Below are positions 1 to 11,133 of a stretch of DNA of 64,000 nucleotides, piece after piece; position 1 is the stretch's first letter; every line of letters starts with the position of its first letter. Origin of the DNA: Glycine soja (taxonomy: Eukaryota; Streptophyta; Magnoliopsida; Fabales; Fabaceae). Location of the stretch: the NCBI RefSeq assembly GCF_004193775.1, contig NC_041021.1, forward strand, positions 33,615,718 to 33,679,717, written 5' to 3'. The notes under the pieces are model-generated. The model did not search any database, had not been told where the DNA came from, and saw nothing but the letters and a program-made list of their open reading frames with translations. Both the position numbers and the translations under genes were made by a program.

Positions 1-534
1 CGGCATTTTTTTAAAATTATGTGCGAGTCATCTAAGACATTCGGGGGGGGGGGTACTATTTCTCATGTTTGTACATCAAAGAACTCAAAAAAATATAAAA
101 GCCTCGACTGGTTCCATCGAATCGGACCTGAAAAAAAAAAGCACAAAAAATAGGATTTGGACCGTTACAAATATGCCTAAGTACCCCTGTTCGATATTTT
201 TTTAAAATTATGTGCGAGTCACCTAAGACATTCGGGGGGCACTATTTCTCATGTTTGCACATCAAGGAATAAAAAAAAAAATAAAAGCCTCGACTGGTTC
301 CATCAAATCGGACCTGGAAAAAAAGCACAAAAATTAAAAAAATAGGATTTGGACCATTACAAATATGCCTAAGTACCCTTGTTCGGCATTTTTTTAAAAT
401 CATGTGAGTCGCCTAAGACATCCGGGGGTGCTATTTCTCATGTTTGCATGTCAAGGAACTCAAAAAAATAAAAGCCTTGACCGATTCCATCGAATTGAAC
501 TTGAAAAATAGCACAAAAATAAAAAAAGGATTTG
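1..534. repeat. Tandem repeat, about 190-bp unit, nearly three copies
   Basis: Three consecutive units begin near 1, 190 and 383. Each starts with a T-run and ATTATGTGCGAGTC or a close variant, continues through CTAAGACATTCGGGGG, and ends in GGATTTGGACCNTTACAAATATG. Identity is high but each copy has small indels, mostly in the G-run and A-runs. The array is cut by the left edge of the window, so its full length is unknown. No coding potential is visible. Confidence 0.85.
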
Positions 535-665
535 TTTATTTATATGATTTTTATCTTTAAGGTAAAATAATTTATCGGTAATATAAAGATTATTCGGTAA
601 AATATTTATTTATGAAATTATTTAAATTTATTTATATGATTTTTATCTTTAAGGTAAAATAATTT
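535..665. repeat. Direct duplication of a roughly 38-bp AT-rich segment
   Basis: The segment TTTATATGATTTTTATCTTT and its following AAGGTAAAATAATTT occur at about 535-573 and again at about 628-665. Between them lies unrelated AT-rich DNA. This looks like a simple local duplication. Confidence 0.7.
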
Positions 666-1000
666 CATAAGATTTCAAAGTAAAATTAAATTATTAGTTA
701 TTTATTTTTTTAAAAAAGAAGTAATTATATAAATTTATTAATCAATCACTATAATAATAACATACTTTAACTATTTTACATAATTCTGAACATATTATAA
801 TTAGTCATAAAAGTTAGAAAAACAATTAATCAGTACCAACAACATTAAGCATCCGCTTTTCATATATAATACACATAACAAATGGGTCACAAACATAACA
901 AAGCGACAAAGAGTTGTTTACACACTAACACATTACATTCAATTCAACATGGTGGACACAAATATAATTTGCATGAAACACCACAAAATATAACTAGCAT
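666..1000. other. AT-rich spacer without recognisable feature
   Basis: This stretch is very AT-rich with short homopolymer runs. No open frame, tRNA-like structure or repeat family was recognised. It may include the 3' flank or terminal part of the MULE element to its right, but no terminal inverted repeat could be assigned. Confidence 0.5.
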
Positions 1001-1852
1001 TCAATCCTGCAACGACGTAACCACCTCGTCCTCATTTTCCATTACCAGTTTACTAAAGAGAGCCAAAATTTCTATTGGCACAAATTGTTTCCAGTAATTG
1101 GACTCTACCAACACCTTCAGCACGTCGTCGTCAGATTTCAGCTTACTAATTTCAAATTTTATAACTTTGTCAGAATACTTCAAATGAGCAGGTTGTCAAA
1201 AAAACAAACTCCTTACAACTTGGGATTCATGAATCCTATGAGGAGGATTCCCTTTAGGTGCTACTTGCTTGATCAAATCCTTCAGTTTATCTAGGCTACA
1301 TCCTTTTGGAATATCAAATTTTTGGGGATTTTTTCCCGTGAACGCGTAACCTATAAAGTTGTTTTGGCGTGGCATGTTCCACCTTCCGTTATAATACAGA
1401 ACCGCATCATGAGTAGGGGTCATAGTGCATTCAAGTAAGTTTAAAATTCCATTTGGTGTTCTACTAGCGGTGCATAACAACTCAATCGGTCCAACACATG
1501 AAAATCGATCATTACACATTAACATTGTGTTCACATCCATGTCATCTTTCAATTGCATACATTGGAAGTGAATTTTGTTACTTGTATCTTCGAGTGGTCG
1601 CCGGTAATGAATTTCATCCACAACTTGATTGTCATTTACCTGAAGGGTGTTGTGTATTCTGCTTTTAAGAGTTGCAAAATCACACATGTTTGGTACTCGC
1701 ATGGGCACTGGAGTTGAACTTTGAAAATAAACCCCACACTTGTTGTGAATGACGGATCCATTTGGAAAAATGAAGGCCAACCTTGAGTTGACGATCGTCT
1801 GAGAGGAAGTTTCTCCTAAGAATGCCATTGTTTGTCGAATTTTTTTTGACAT
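1001..1852 (-). pseudogene. MULE-associated PB1-like protein, one nonsense codon
   Basis: A minus-strand frame starts at the ATG at 1852 (MSKKIRQTMAFLGETSS) and runs 218 codons to a TGA at 1196-1198. The same frame continues without shift (QPAHLKYSDKVIKFEISKLK) to a stop at 1001-1003, giving about 283 codons. The TGA probably replaces CGA, so a single C-to-T change would have split the gene. The first 110 residues resemble the N-terminal PB1-like domain of the second gene often found beside FAR1-type MULE transposases in legumes. That assignment is from memory of the family. The catalytic transposase is the next gene on the same strand, ending at 2314. Function of this protein in transposition is unknown to me. 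Confidence 0.6.
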
Positions 1853-1979
1853 AATGTGAATACCACTTTATGTGCGAAAGATGGGCGCCTGGCCATGTCT
1901 CATTTATAAACATGGCATGCAGGTGCTTGGCTTCACTTTTAACAGACCTGTGATCATTTTCCGTTTTTAAATTTACAAG

Positions 1980-2165
1980 TAAAGCAATGTCGTGTCACAT
2001 CATTCAATGTTGTGTCACGTCAGTAATTGTCATGTCACATTAATCAATGTCGAGTCAAATCAGTCATAGTCATGTCGTGTCATGTTAGTCATTGTCGTAT
2101 CGCATCACTACTTGTCCTGTCACATCAATGAATGTCGAGTCACGTCATGCAATGCTTTATGACTT
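1980..2165. repeat. Degenerate short tandem repeat, TGTCRTGTCACRTCA-type
   Basis: About eight degenerate units of roughly 20-27 bp built on AATGTCGTGTCACATCA lie between the PB1-like gene and the transposase gene. Both are on the minus strand, so the array is upstream of the PB1-like start at 1852. It could be a subterminal or promoter array of the MULE, but no binding factor can be named. Confidence 0.7.
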
Positions 2166-4022
2166 ACGACATTGACACATGACAAGCACGTAATTGCTTT
2201 TAAATGGACAAGATGATCAATTTGTTCACGCAACAATTCATTAGTATTTCAATACTGACATGTTACATCAACATAAATCCAATTGTAAATACAAATACAT
2301 AAATGTTACAACTTCAATGTTCATTTGGGTCTACATGCGTTGTTTTAATTGTCATTTGGCTTAAGTATTGCTGCATTCTACCTACGTATGGAGTTGGCCA
2401 CTATTTTGCCTGAGGATATGAATTGCTTGACCACAACAACGCCGTAGGTGGTAAGGGACAAAAATCTTTGAGATAAACCTGTTGTAAGTGAAATAACAAT
2501 AATAAGTTAAACGAACAAGCCAAGTTATTGAATAATTGAAAATATTTGAGTAAATAAATTTTCAATGGACCTGAACAAAATGATTTCCAAACACATGACC
2601 GACGCATATCATGCGGTGCGTAGAAGAATCGGGCGGTGGTTGACTTCTGAGAGGAAAAAATGTGAAGCTTTGTTATCGTGACAACGATACATGGATTACA
2701 TTATATCTTGATGCAATGACATATCCCATGTCCGTTATATCCATCCACTTGTCCACACTAACCTAAATCACAAAAACATACATGTGTCAGTCATGTAAAC
2801 ATTATTTATAAAAAAAGGCATAAACAACATACCTTGGATAACCCATCCACATGTAGGGATAACCTCAACTGTTCAAATCTCTCCGTGCCACCAAAGAGCT
2901 TTATGTAGTCTTGTGACCATTTGCCATGTTCTTTAATCAATTCATTGCGCATCAGTGCCCAAGATTCTTCTCCCATATCTAACAAAGCAGCAAGTGACTG
3001 ATATCCATAGTTACCATCTGCTTTCACATCAACAATGTCCTCAATGAAACCCTGTATAAATGGTGCAAATTGATCCAACATCGGGATCATCCTTGCTGGC
3101 TTCAGTGGTTTAGCAGCGGAAGCAGTACGTCTGACTGAAGTGTTGCTGTTTTGAACTGAATGATAAGCATCAACATACTCCCAATATGACGGATCACGCT
3201 TTTTCGATCTTTGGCTTCTTTTCATCACTTTCTTTGGTGCACCTTTGGTGTTAACCTTTGATGGAGGAGGACACATAGAGTTCTCATCGGGATACGCAAA
3301 TTCTCTAAGTTTACTCTTGAAAGAAACTTTGCCGCAGACATCAAGTTCCTCAAATCTTTTATATATTCTATCCATCTCTTCCTTGATGCTGACTTCGGCC
3401 TCACATAACCCCTGGTCTGAAAAACTAAGTCTCCTCCTGTACATATGGACTGCATCGAGTGGGATGCTGCCACCATCATACCTTTGTAGCTCACATGCAC
3501 ATGGAAGACCTAGCGTGGTTCTCAAGACACAACCACAAGAAGACGGATTGTCTCCGAAATAACGTACATGCTTAAACTCATGTGCAATTTCATTTAAAGC
3601 GTACCTTGAAACCATTCCCAGAAGCCTCTTGTATAAGGTTTTTTTAAATACATGTCCAATGACATGCGTACTTGTTTCGAATGATGCTCTAATTTGAGTG
3701 TGCTGCAGCGTGATCATGTTGTTCATGGCATCCCAAACACTACAGAGGTCTCCAACGCTATTCTGTAATACCCTTTTCAAAGCCCGATGAGCAGATTCAA
3801 CCCTACATTTATAACACACAACAGACAAAACAAATTAATAACAATCATGTTCCTAACAATCATTAAAAGAAACTTGACTAAAATAATAAAACATTTAAAT
3901 ACCTATTTGTTGTTGTGTTGCCTAGGTGCATCACCTTATTCGTCCAGGCCGTGATAAATTTCTCCTTATGTGGGACAATCCATGTCTCACATACATAGTC
4001 AACGAACATTGGCCACGGGGAA

Positions 4023-5347
4023 TGTTCGCTTCCAGCAAGTGCACCGGATCGCACAAGTAGTATAAAACGGTAAGAACCGAGTATCGAACTCTCTGGGAAC
4101 TTGTGTTATTTGGTAAGCTATTTTAGCAAATAGGTGTCTAGTGAGTAAAGATAAGTGTGAATATGAACAGGTGTGTAAACTATCTGTGAAAAAAGGAAAA
4201 TCACGTGAGAGAAATGATGTGTAAAAACAAGAAGAAAACATGTTGGCCTTTCTAAGAGGTGCCTGATGCTAAAAAGATATTCTCTATCTAACAATGCTTA
4301 TGTGTTCCTATGGTGTCTCCTGAGATACTAAACCCCTATTCCTCATGATAGTTTAGCCTAATCCTGCTCAAGCATCGTCCGTAGATTCCTCTTATTGGAC
4401 TAAACTCAACCAGGACCGCATAAAGACACACATACGCAACTAAATTATCGCACCCCAATTCCTCGTGATAGTACCACAACTTAGCCCTGTACTATCAAGG
4501 ACTTTAGAATCAGACCAGTTTCCACTGTTGAAATAGATAGAAATATATTTACATCAGGTACCTACAGGGAAGATCCAATAGAGGATTTAGCTTTCCATAA
4601 CCAGGAGGCCTTCTTTACAACAAAGAGAAGAATAAGATGAAAGATTGCAAAAATACAAGTGGTGAGGATGTCTCTTTCACCTCTAGGATCTCACAATCAC
4701 TCACAAACTCATGCCAAGCTCTCAAACAGGCTCCTACTTCAAGCTCTAATCTTTGCAGATCTTCACACAGCAAAATCTCTCAAAACTCTTTGGAACTTGG
4801 ACCTTTCTCTCTCTAGAATCTCTAGACATGCAAAGCTTTGAATCCCAGTCCAAAACTCCCCCTCTCAAATCTGATTTTAGGCATAAATAGGTGGCCTTGT
4901 TTGTGCTCATGCGCTTAGCGCAATTATGGACCGCTTAGCGCACATTAGTGAATTTTGACTTAGCGCGAGCCTTTCTCACTTAGCGGATGGACTGAAGCGG
5001 TGCGCTTAGTGAGATGAAGCAGTGCGCTTAGCGAACATGTACAACTCATCTTCTTCCAGAGTCTTCCTCGTGCTTAGCACATGAGTGTTACGCTTAGTGG
5101 ACGCTCGCTAAGCTAGCAGATTGACTTAGCGAGAAGGTGAAAAACAACACTTTTCAAAGCTTGCCTAATTAACCTGAAATTGAGAGAAAATGATTATTAA
5201 ACACACAAAATGGAAGTACTAAGCTTTTATTATCTATACTTAACAAAAAAATACTTGTAACACTACAAAATAACCATAAATTGGAAGAGTTTGATACAAT
5301 TTACACAAGTTTTATACACAAAAGTTAGTTGTATTCACCGACTAACA
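4023..5347 (-). mobile_element. Solo LTR, family F copy 1, inside MULE exon 2
   Basis: The element starts TGTTCGCTTCC and ends CGACTAACA, so it has TG...CA ends. It is flanked by GGGAA at 4018-4022 and 5348-5352, a perfect 5-bp target duplication. Removing the element and one GGGAA restores the MULE reading across CSPWPMFVDY. There is no internal coding region, so it is a solo LTR of 1325 bp. A second copy lies at 21375-22507. A cluster of GCGCTTAGCG-type palindromes occupies about 4911-5130 next to a TATA-like motif at 4881-4893. The strand is a guess: on the minus strand the palindromes precede the TATA-like box, as in the other LTRs here. Confidence 0.9.
4881..5130 (-). promoter_or_regulatory. 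CGCTTAGCG palindrome cluster beside TATA-like motif
   Basis: Within solo LTR F1, short palindromes or half-palindromes of the form GCGCTTAGCGC repeat about eight times from 4911. The nearest lies about 17 bp from CATAAATAGG. Copy F2 has the same cluster at 22075-22290. The putative orientation is minus; this is inference. Confidence 0.55.
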
Positions 5348-6433
5348 GGGAACACGCTACTTGAAACCTTTGAAGGTGTTCAGGGAACTGCTGTTCCGAA
5401 GGACAATCTAACAGAGTACCCCAGCTATCCATTGCACTCCCAGACATTTTTTTGACCAATTAGCGATTTGCACTTTGCCTTCACATTCTTGTCTATGTGA
5501 AACCTGCACAACAAGTTCGTACACTCCGGAAACACAATTTTCAGTGCATTCATGAGGGCTAGGTCTTTGTCTATGACAATAACAATAGGGAGGCAATTGT
5601 TTCTTAAAAATAGGCCTCGAAATCGTTCCAATGCCCATACAAGATTGTTCACACGCTCACCCTCCAGGTATGCAAACCCAACAGAGAAAGTCATCCTTGT
5701 TGGTGTCACCCCCACAAAGTCAAGCAATGGGAGTCTGTACCTATTTGTTTTGTAGGTATTGTCTATCAAGAAAACAAGATGACACACATTACATAACTTA
5801 ACTGCATCTGGGTGACACCAAAACAAATCACGCACCACAACTTCATCCTTTAATCTATGCTAATGAATGTATTGATCACGTTCAAGAAGCCTCATTAGGT
5901 GTTGCATTTCAGTGTCTTCTCCTCTGATCAAAGAACGATATGCACTTCTTGCATTGTAGATTTGTTTGATTGTGATGCAACTGTTGGCGTTGTGCTCCTT
6001 TAACGTTAGCAGGATGTTTCTTAATTTCACATTCGACTTTATCATATCAGCAATGATATTCTTCTTATCATTTGTCAATCTCCCAACATATGGATGTCCA
6101 ACTAAGGTCTTCGCCAATTCATGGTTGTGAATCCCATAGATCAACATCACCATCCAACTTTCTCCTCCATGCACTAGTTTCCCATGAAGCTTGAAGGGAC
6201 AACCACATTTCCCAGTGCCTGTGTTTCTTCTAACAAATTCTTTCTTCCTACACTTGTACTGACCGCTCCTTTCACACCCAATTAACACAAATGAAGTTCT
6301 TCCTCTACTACCAGTATATGTATCAGACCTCATAATTACTGCAACAAAACCGTTTTCATGGGCAACCGTTCGAGCCCACTACAAAACGTCGTCTCGGGTT
6401 GCAAAGACCTATAACGCAACCCTGACATATTAC

Positions 6434-7777
6434 TGTTGGATCAAGTGGCCTCGGAATAATTAAGAAGGGGGGGGTTGAATTAATTATTAATGTACCTTGA
6501 CAAATTAAAACTTATCCTTCTTAATGTTACTAGATTTAATTAGGCTTTTACTACAAAGTTAAGAAAGTAAAGAACAATAATTGAAACTTAACCAAAAGTA
6601 AAAGCGATAATTAAAAGTGCACAGTGGAAATTAAAGAGTGTAGGGAAGAAGAAGACAAACACAAGAATTTATATTGGTTCGGCAACAACCCGTGCCTACA
6701 TCTAGTCCCCAAGCAACCACCGGTTCTTGAGATTTCTTTTCAACCTTGTGAAATCCTTTACAAGCAAAGATCCACAAGGGATGTACCCTCCCTTGTTCTC
6801 TTTGAACAACCAAGTGGATGTACCCTCCACTTGAACTGATCCACAAGAGATGTACCCTCTCTTGTTCTCAGTTACAACAACTCAAGTAGATGTACCCTCT
6901 ACTTGTACCACAAAGGATGTACCCTCCAATGTGTTAAGACAAAGTTCTCAGGCGGTTAGTCATTTGAATCTTTGTAAAGGGGAAACAAAAGATATCTCAG
7001 GCGGTTAGTCCTTTGAAATCTTTTGTTTAAGGAAAAGGGAAGAATCAAAAGAATTCTCAGACTGTGTCCTTTTGAATTCTTTGAAAAGGGAGAAGGGAGA
7101 CACAAAAGAATTCAAGCGGTTAGTCTTTTATTCTTTTGGAAAAGGAAGAAGAGAGACAAAAAAAGAATTCAGGCGATTAGTCCGTGTTGAATTCTTTTTG
7201 GCAAAGGGAGAAGAGAATGAAAAGATATAGCACACTTTTTTTTTCTGCAGAAGAACAAGGTTTGGAAAACAGAAAAATTAGAAAGCTTTTTGGCAAAGGA
7301 AGAAGAAGAAAGATGAGAAGCAAAGGTTTCAAGATTTCTCAAAAGTTGTTCCAAGAAGTTCAAAAGTTGTAAAAGTTATTTGAATGCAAATCAAGGTCTT
7401 GCTTTTATAGACTCTTCATATCTGGTTAAGAAAACCATTGGAAGAGTTATAACCTTGAGAAAACCATTGGAAGAGTTACATCTCTTGACTTTTTATTCAG
7501 AACTTGTCACTGGTAATCGATTACCATAACCATGTAATCGATTACACAAAACATTTTATGAAAAGATGTGACTCTTCACAATTGAATTTGAATTTCAACG
7601 TTCAGATACACTGGTAATTGATTACCAATATATTGTAATCGATTACACCATTTAAAAATCAATTGGAACGTTGCAAATTCAGTTAAAAGCTTTTGAAATC
7701 AAACTTTGCCACTGGTAATCGATTACCAGAGAGTAAAAACTCTAGTAACTTTCATCACCATGAAGCTTGCTTCTACA
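6434..7777 (-). mobile_element. Solo LTR, family E copy 1, inside MULE intron 1
   Basis: Ends are TGTTGGATCAAGTGG and GCTTCTACA. Target duplications ATTAC at 6429-6433 and 7778-7782 are perfect. The 1344-bp element lies wholly inside intron 1 of the MULE transposase; without it the intron would be 80 bp with intact GT and AG. The TATA box (CTATAAAAGCAAG) reads on the minus strand near 7400. Related solo LTRs are at 9004-10501 (opposite orientation) and 18609-20273. It carries about five GTAATCGATTAC palindromes upstream of the TATA and two stem-loop arrays downstream of it. Confidence 0.93.
6773..7200 (-). repeat. Two tandem stem-loop arrays in LTR E1 leader
   Basis: Array 1 (6773-6935) has five hairpins sharing the loop TGTACCC, with arms ACAAGGG/CCCTTGT, CAAGTGG/CCACTTG, ACAAGAG/CTCTTGT, CAAGTAG/CTACTTG and an imperfect CACAAAGG/CCAATGTG. 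Array 2 (6936-7200) has five hairpins with a loop containing GGCGGTTAGTC and arms such as AAAGAATTC/GAATTCTTT. Each arm differs between units while its partner matches it. On the minus strand the arrays lie downstream of the TATA box, so they should be transcribed. Confidence 0.85.
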
Positions 7778-7966
7778 ATTACTTTTTATACAAATCATAC
7801 ATTAAACCAAACGACTGAAACTGATCAACATGATTACTTGAGAAGTATTAAAAGCGTATGAACAATCGACATGTCCTTCATTCACACCACAATGTTGTTC
7901 ATCTTCAAAATCCATATCAACTTCTTCAGACATCGTATTGTCATACGCCCATTGATCTTCGTCCAT

Positions 7967-9003
7967 CTTAATTCAAACTATAACTATCACCTAATTCAAC
8001 ATTCAACTAAATAAGTTGAACAATACAACAACTTAAATAAATTGACTAAATAATAACTTCAAACTATGAATATCGACTAATTTAAGATTTAACAACCTAA
8101 TACAAATATTTTATCTACATCAATAATTTAACAAAAAAAAAATTCAACTTTTAATTATCTAATTTCAACATTATAACTACATAGTTCATATCACCAAAAA
8201 ATACTTCATCCTAGGGGAAAAAATCAACACTTCAACCAACTAATATAATTATAGCTTACGTATTTTATTTTGACATACATTACAAATAGAATTAACCAAT
8301 ATAACATACAAAATAATCTAAAAATTTAAAACACCAAAAAAACAAATTAACTCACGGAAGAACCTTCTTCCGCAGTTGAAAATAACAACTGCAGAAGAAG
8401 GTTCCTCCGTGGAATCACGCGGAAGATGTTCTTCTACAGGAATGGACGGAAGAAGGTTCTTCCATAGTTAATGTTATAACTACGGAAGGAGGTTCTTCCG
8501 TGCATTCCTGCGGAAGAACATCTTCCGTGTGATTCCACGGAAGAACCTTCTTAGGCAGTTGTTATTTTCAACTGCGGAAGAAGGTTCTTCTGTGCACTCT
8601 CGTGGAAGAAGTTCTTCCACAGGAATGAACGGAAGAAGGATCTTTTGTAGTTGTTAATTACACCTGCGGAAGAAGGTTCTTCCAACGAATCACGTGGAAG
8701 ACGTTCTTTCGTGTCTTTGAAACAAAAACTTCCGCCATTCCCGTACCCAAAATAAACAACCATAGACACAAAAGCTATAAAATATGTACCATGGTCGACA
8801 AATAACACACCAAAGCAGAGATCTCTAACTTCACCACACCCCAAACTCTCTCAAAGCTCCAAATACCGCACAACACAACTACGGAGAAACAAAGAAACCA
8901 ACAATGTAACCAAAAAACAAATAAACCAACTTTTTGTACAAAAAATACGTTGAAGGGTATTTTGGGGTTTATGAAAAATTGTTGGGTGCACTAGCAATGT
9001 TGC
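7967..9003 (-). promoter_or_regulatory. MULE 5' flank with GGAAGAAGGTTCTTCC palindromic array
   Basis: This is the upstream region of the MULE transposase start at 7966. 7967-8340 is plain AT-rich sequence. From about 8350 to 8720, ten or more units built on CGGAAGAAGGTTCTTCCG alternate with AACTGC-containing and ATTCC/GAATC-containing spacers. Many units contain GAANNTTC, the dyad recognised by heat-shock factors in eukaryotes. From 8720 to 9003 there is no coding sequence; GGGTGCACTAGCAAT at the right edge may belong to the element terminus, but the matching inverted end was not found. Confidence 0.6.
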
Positions 9004-10501
9004 TGTAGAAGCAAGCTTCATGATGATGAATCAAGTTGATTCAAATAGTTTTGATGATGACAAAGATGATGACAAAAAGCCCAAGAGAATGATTTCAAGA
9101 TGGAGTCAACAAGTTCAAGATCAAGATAAAATCAAGATTAATTTCAAGTTTCAAGAAATGACATCAAGAAGAATCAAGATTCAAGAGAAGATGACTTCAC
9201 AAGGGAAGTATTGAAAATAATTTTTCAAAAACCAAAAATAGCATAGTTTTGTTTTACAAGAAAATTTTTTCTCAAAATTTTCTAAGTTACTAGAGTTTTT
9301 ACTCTCTGGTAATCGATTACCAGTTTCCTGTAATCGATTACCAGTGGCAAAGTTTGATTTCAAAAGCTTTTAACTAAATTTGCAACGTTCCAATTGATTT
9401 TTAAATGGTGTAATCGATTACAATATATTGGTAATCGATTACGAGTGTATCTGAACGTTGAAATTCAAATTCAATTGTGAAGAGTCACATCTTTTCATAA
9501 AATGCTTTGTGTAATCGATTACATGGTTTTGGTAATTGATTACCAGTGACAAGTTTTGAATAAAAATCAAGAGATGTAACTCTTCCAATGGTTTTCTCAA
9601 GATTTTCTCAAGGTTATAACTCTTGCAATGGTTTTCTTTACTAGACATGAAGAGTCTATAAAAGCAAGACCTTGACTTGCATTTTTAGTACTTGATATAA
9701 CTTTTCATATATACTTTTGAATATCTACTTGAACTTCTTCTTCTTCTTCCTTTGCCAAAAGCTTTCTAAATTTTCTGGTTTCCAAACCTTGTTTTTTCAT
9801 AGAAAACAAAAGTGTGCTATTCATCTTTTGCATTCTTTTCTCCCTTTGCCTGAAAGAATTCGACAAAGACTAACCGCCTGAATTTTTTTGTGTCTCCTTT
9901 CTCCCTTTTCAAAGAATTCAAAATGACACAGTCTGAGAATTCTTTTGATTCTTCCCTTTCCCTTAAACAAAAAATTTCAAAGGACTAATCGCCTGAGAAC
10001 TTTGTCTTAACACATTGGAGGGTACATCCTTTGTGGTATAAGTAGAGGGTATATCTACTTGGGTTGTTGTAACTAAGAACAAGGGAGGGTACATCTCTTG
10101 TGGATCAGTTCAAGTGGAGGGTACATCCACTTGGTTGTTCAAAAAGAACAAGGGAGGGTACATCCCTTGTGGATCTTTGTTTGTAAAGGCTTTTACAAGG
10201 TTGAAAAGAAATCTCAAGGACCGCAGGTCTCTTGGGGACTGGATGTAGGCACAGGTTGTTGTCGAACCAGTATAAAACTCTTGTGTTTGTCTTCTTCTTC
10301 CCTACACTCTTTAATTTCCGCTCTGCACTTTAATTATCGCTTTTACTTTTGGTTAAGTTTCTTTTTCTTTTCTTAACTTTGTAGTAAAAGCCTAATTAAA
10401 TCTAGTAACATTAAGAAGGATAAAATTTTAATTAGTCAAGGCACATTAATAATTAATTCAACCCCCCCTTCTTAATTATTCCGAGGCCACTTGATCCAAC
10501 A
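9004..10501 (+). mobile_element. Solo LTR, family E copy 2
   Basis: Plus-oriented copy of the LTR at 6434-7777, 1498 bp, starting TGTAGAAGCAAGC and ending CTTGATCCAACA. Flanks are GTTGC (8999-9003) and GTTGT (10502-10506), a 4/5 target duplication. Six GTAATCGATTAC-type palindromes lie at 9308-9545, the TATA box CTATAAAAGCAAG near 9657, and stem-loop arrays at 9838-10185. No gag or pol adjoins it. Confidence 0.88.
9838..10185 (+). repeat. Stem-loop arrays in LTR E2 leader
   Basis: Five hairpins at 10008-10185 share the loop GGGTACA. Arms include AAGTAGA/TCTACTT, CAAGTGGA/TCCACTTG and ACAAGGGA/TCCCTTGT; one has a G-T wobble (ACAAGGGA/TCTCTTGT). The upstream array with GACTAACCGCCTGA loops (9838-10000) is shorter than in the other two copies. 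It lies about 180-530 bp downstream of the TATA box. Confidence 0.8.
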
Positions 10502-10506
10502 GTTGT

Positions 10507-11133
10507 TAGGTGCTCCTAGCAATACCCATGTAGCATCGGTAAATTGGGCCAACCGGTAAAATACAGGGCTGTGGATTGACCCATCTACCATCTTTGAGAA
10601 ATGTTCAAAACAAAATTGTGTTTTGTTTGGAACAAATGAATATTTGCTTATTTATTTTTATTTTTTATTCAGTGATCCTTTATATTTTTAAAAAAAGTTT
10701 ATTTTTAAATTATTAGCAATATCAATTTTAAATAAATTGAAGGATCAAACTGAATAAAAAAATAAAATAAAGAACCAAATAATTTTTTTAAATAAAGAAC
10801 TAAATTGAACAAAAAAAATAAGATAAAGAATCAAATTGAACTTTTCAAAAGATAAATGACCAAATACCTATTTTAACCTTTTGTTTTCTATTAAAATTAA
10901 AAATGGATGACTTCTATGCTGAATTGTGGGTTATTTATGGGTAAACAACTTCCATATACCATTAGATATAATAGTTTTCTTTATGAAAAGTTGAGATCCC
11001 TTATTAGCCACCTTTTGGATAAAAGGGGTTTATTTGAAAAAATACAAATTTTAATTTTAACATTTTAGTCATCATCTTTAGTGACAAAATAATACTTGGG
11101 TGTTATTAGATTCAAGGAGTTTAAGGGGTGTGC
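10507..11133. other. AT-rich spacer, no feature recognised
   Basis: After the right-hand target duplication the sequence is AT-rich with repeated AAATAAAGAACYAAAT-like phrases around 10740-10870. No reading frame or repeat family was recognised. Confidence 0.5.

Larger units (their letters stand above)
2314..7966 (-). pseudogene. MULE transposase, FAR1-like with OTU-like tail; five exons, disrupted
   Basis: Mutator-like transposase read on the minus strand. Exons inferred from GT-AG junctions and protein continuity: 7838-7966 (ATG at 7966, acidic), 3903-6408, 2833-3802, 2571-2762 and 2314-2478. Introns: 6409-7837, 3803-3902, 2763-2832, 2479-2570. Domains in order: FAR1-type zinc-binding region (CGCPF, HNHEL near 6150-6270); MULE domain at 5440-5790 (IDNTYKTN, IDKDLALMNA, LCRFHID); SWIM-like CGC...CAC near 3480-3530; OTU-like tail from about 3050 to 2570. 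Damage: TAG at 6379-6381, TAG at 5860-5862, a probable 2-bp deletion near 5434, TAA at 2673-2675, TAG at 2401-2403. Solo LTRs lie in intron 1 and in exon 2. The OTU motif reads DGNY where the family has DGNC (codon 3007-3009), so the cysteine nucleophile is absent. This copy cannot be active. Confidence 0.85.

Noticed and set aside
3245..3562. 105-codon plus-strand frame
   Set aside because: Antisense shadow of MULE exon 3, which has recognisable domains on the minus strand.
8551..8844. 97-codon minus-strand frame
   Set aside because: It overlaps the GGAAGAAGGTTCTTCC array; the composition comes from the repeat. No family resemblance.
6434..10501. Treating the LTRs at 6434 and 9004 as the two LTRs of one element
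   Set aside because: They are in opposite orientation and each has its own target duplication, and the sequence between them is the MULE first exon and promoter.
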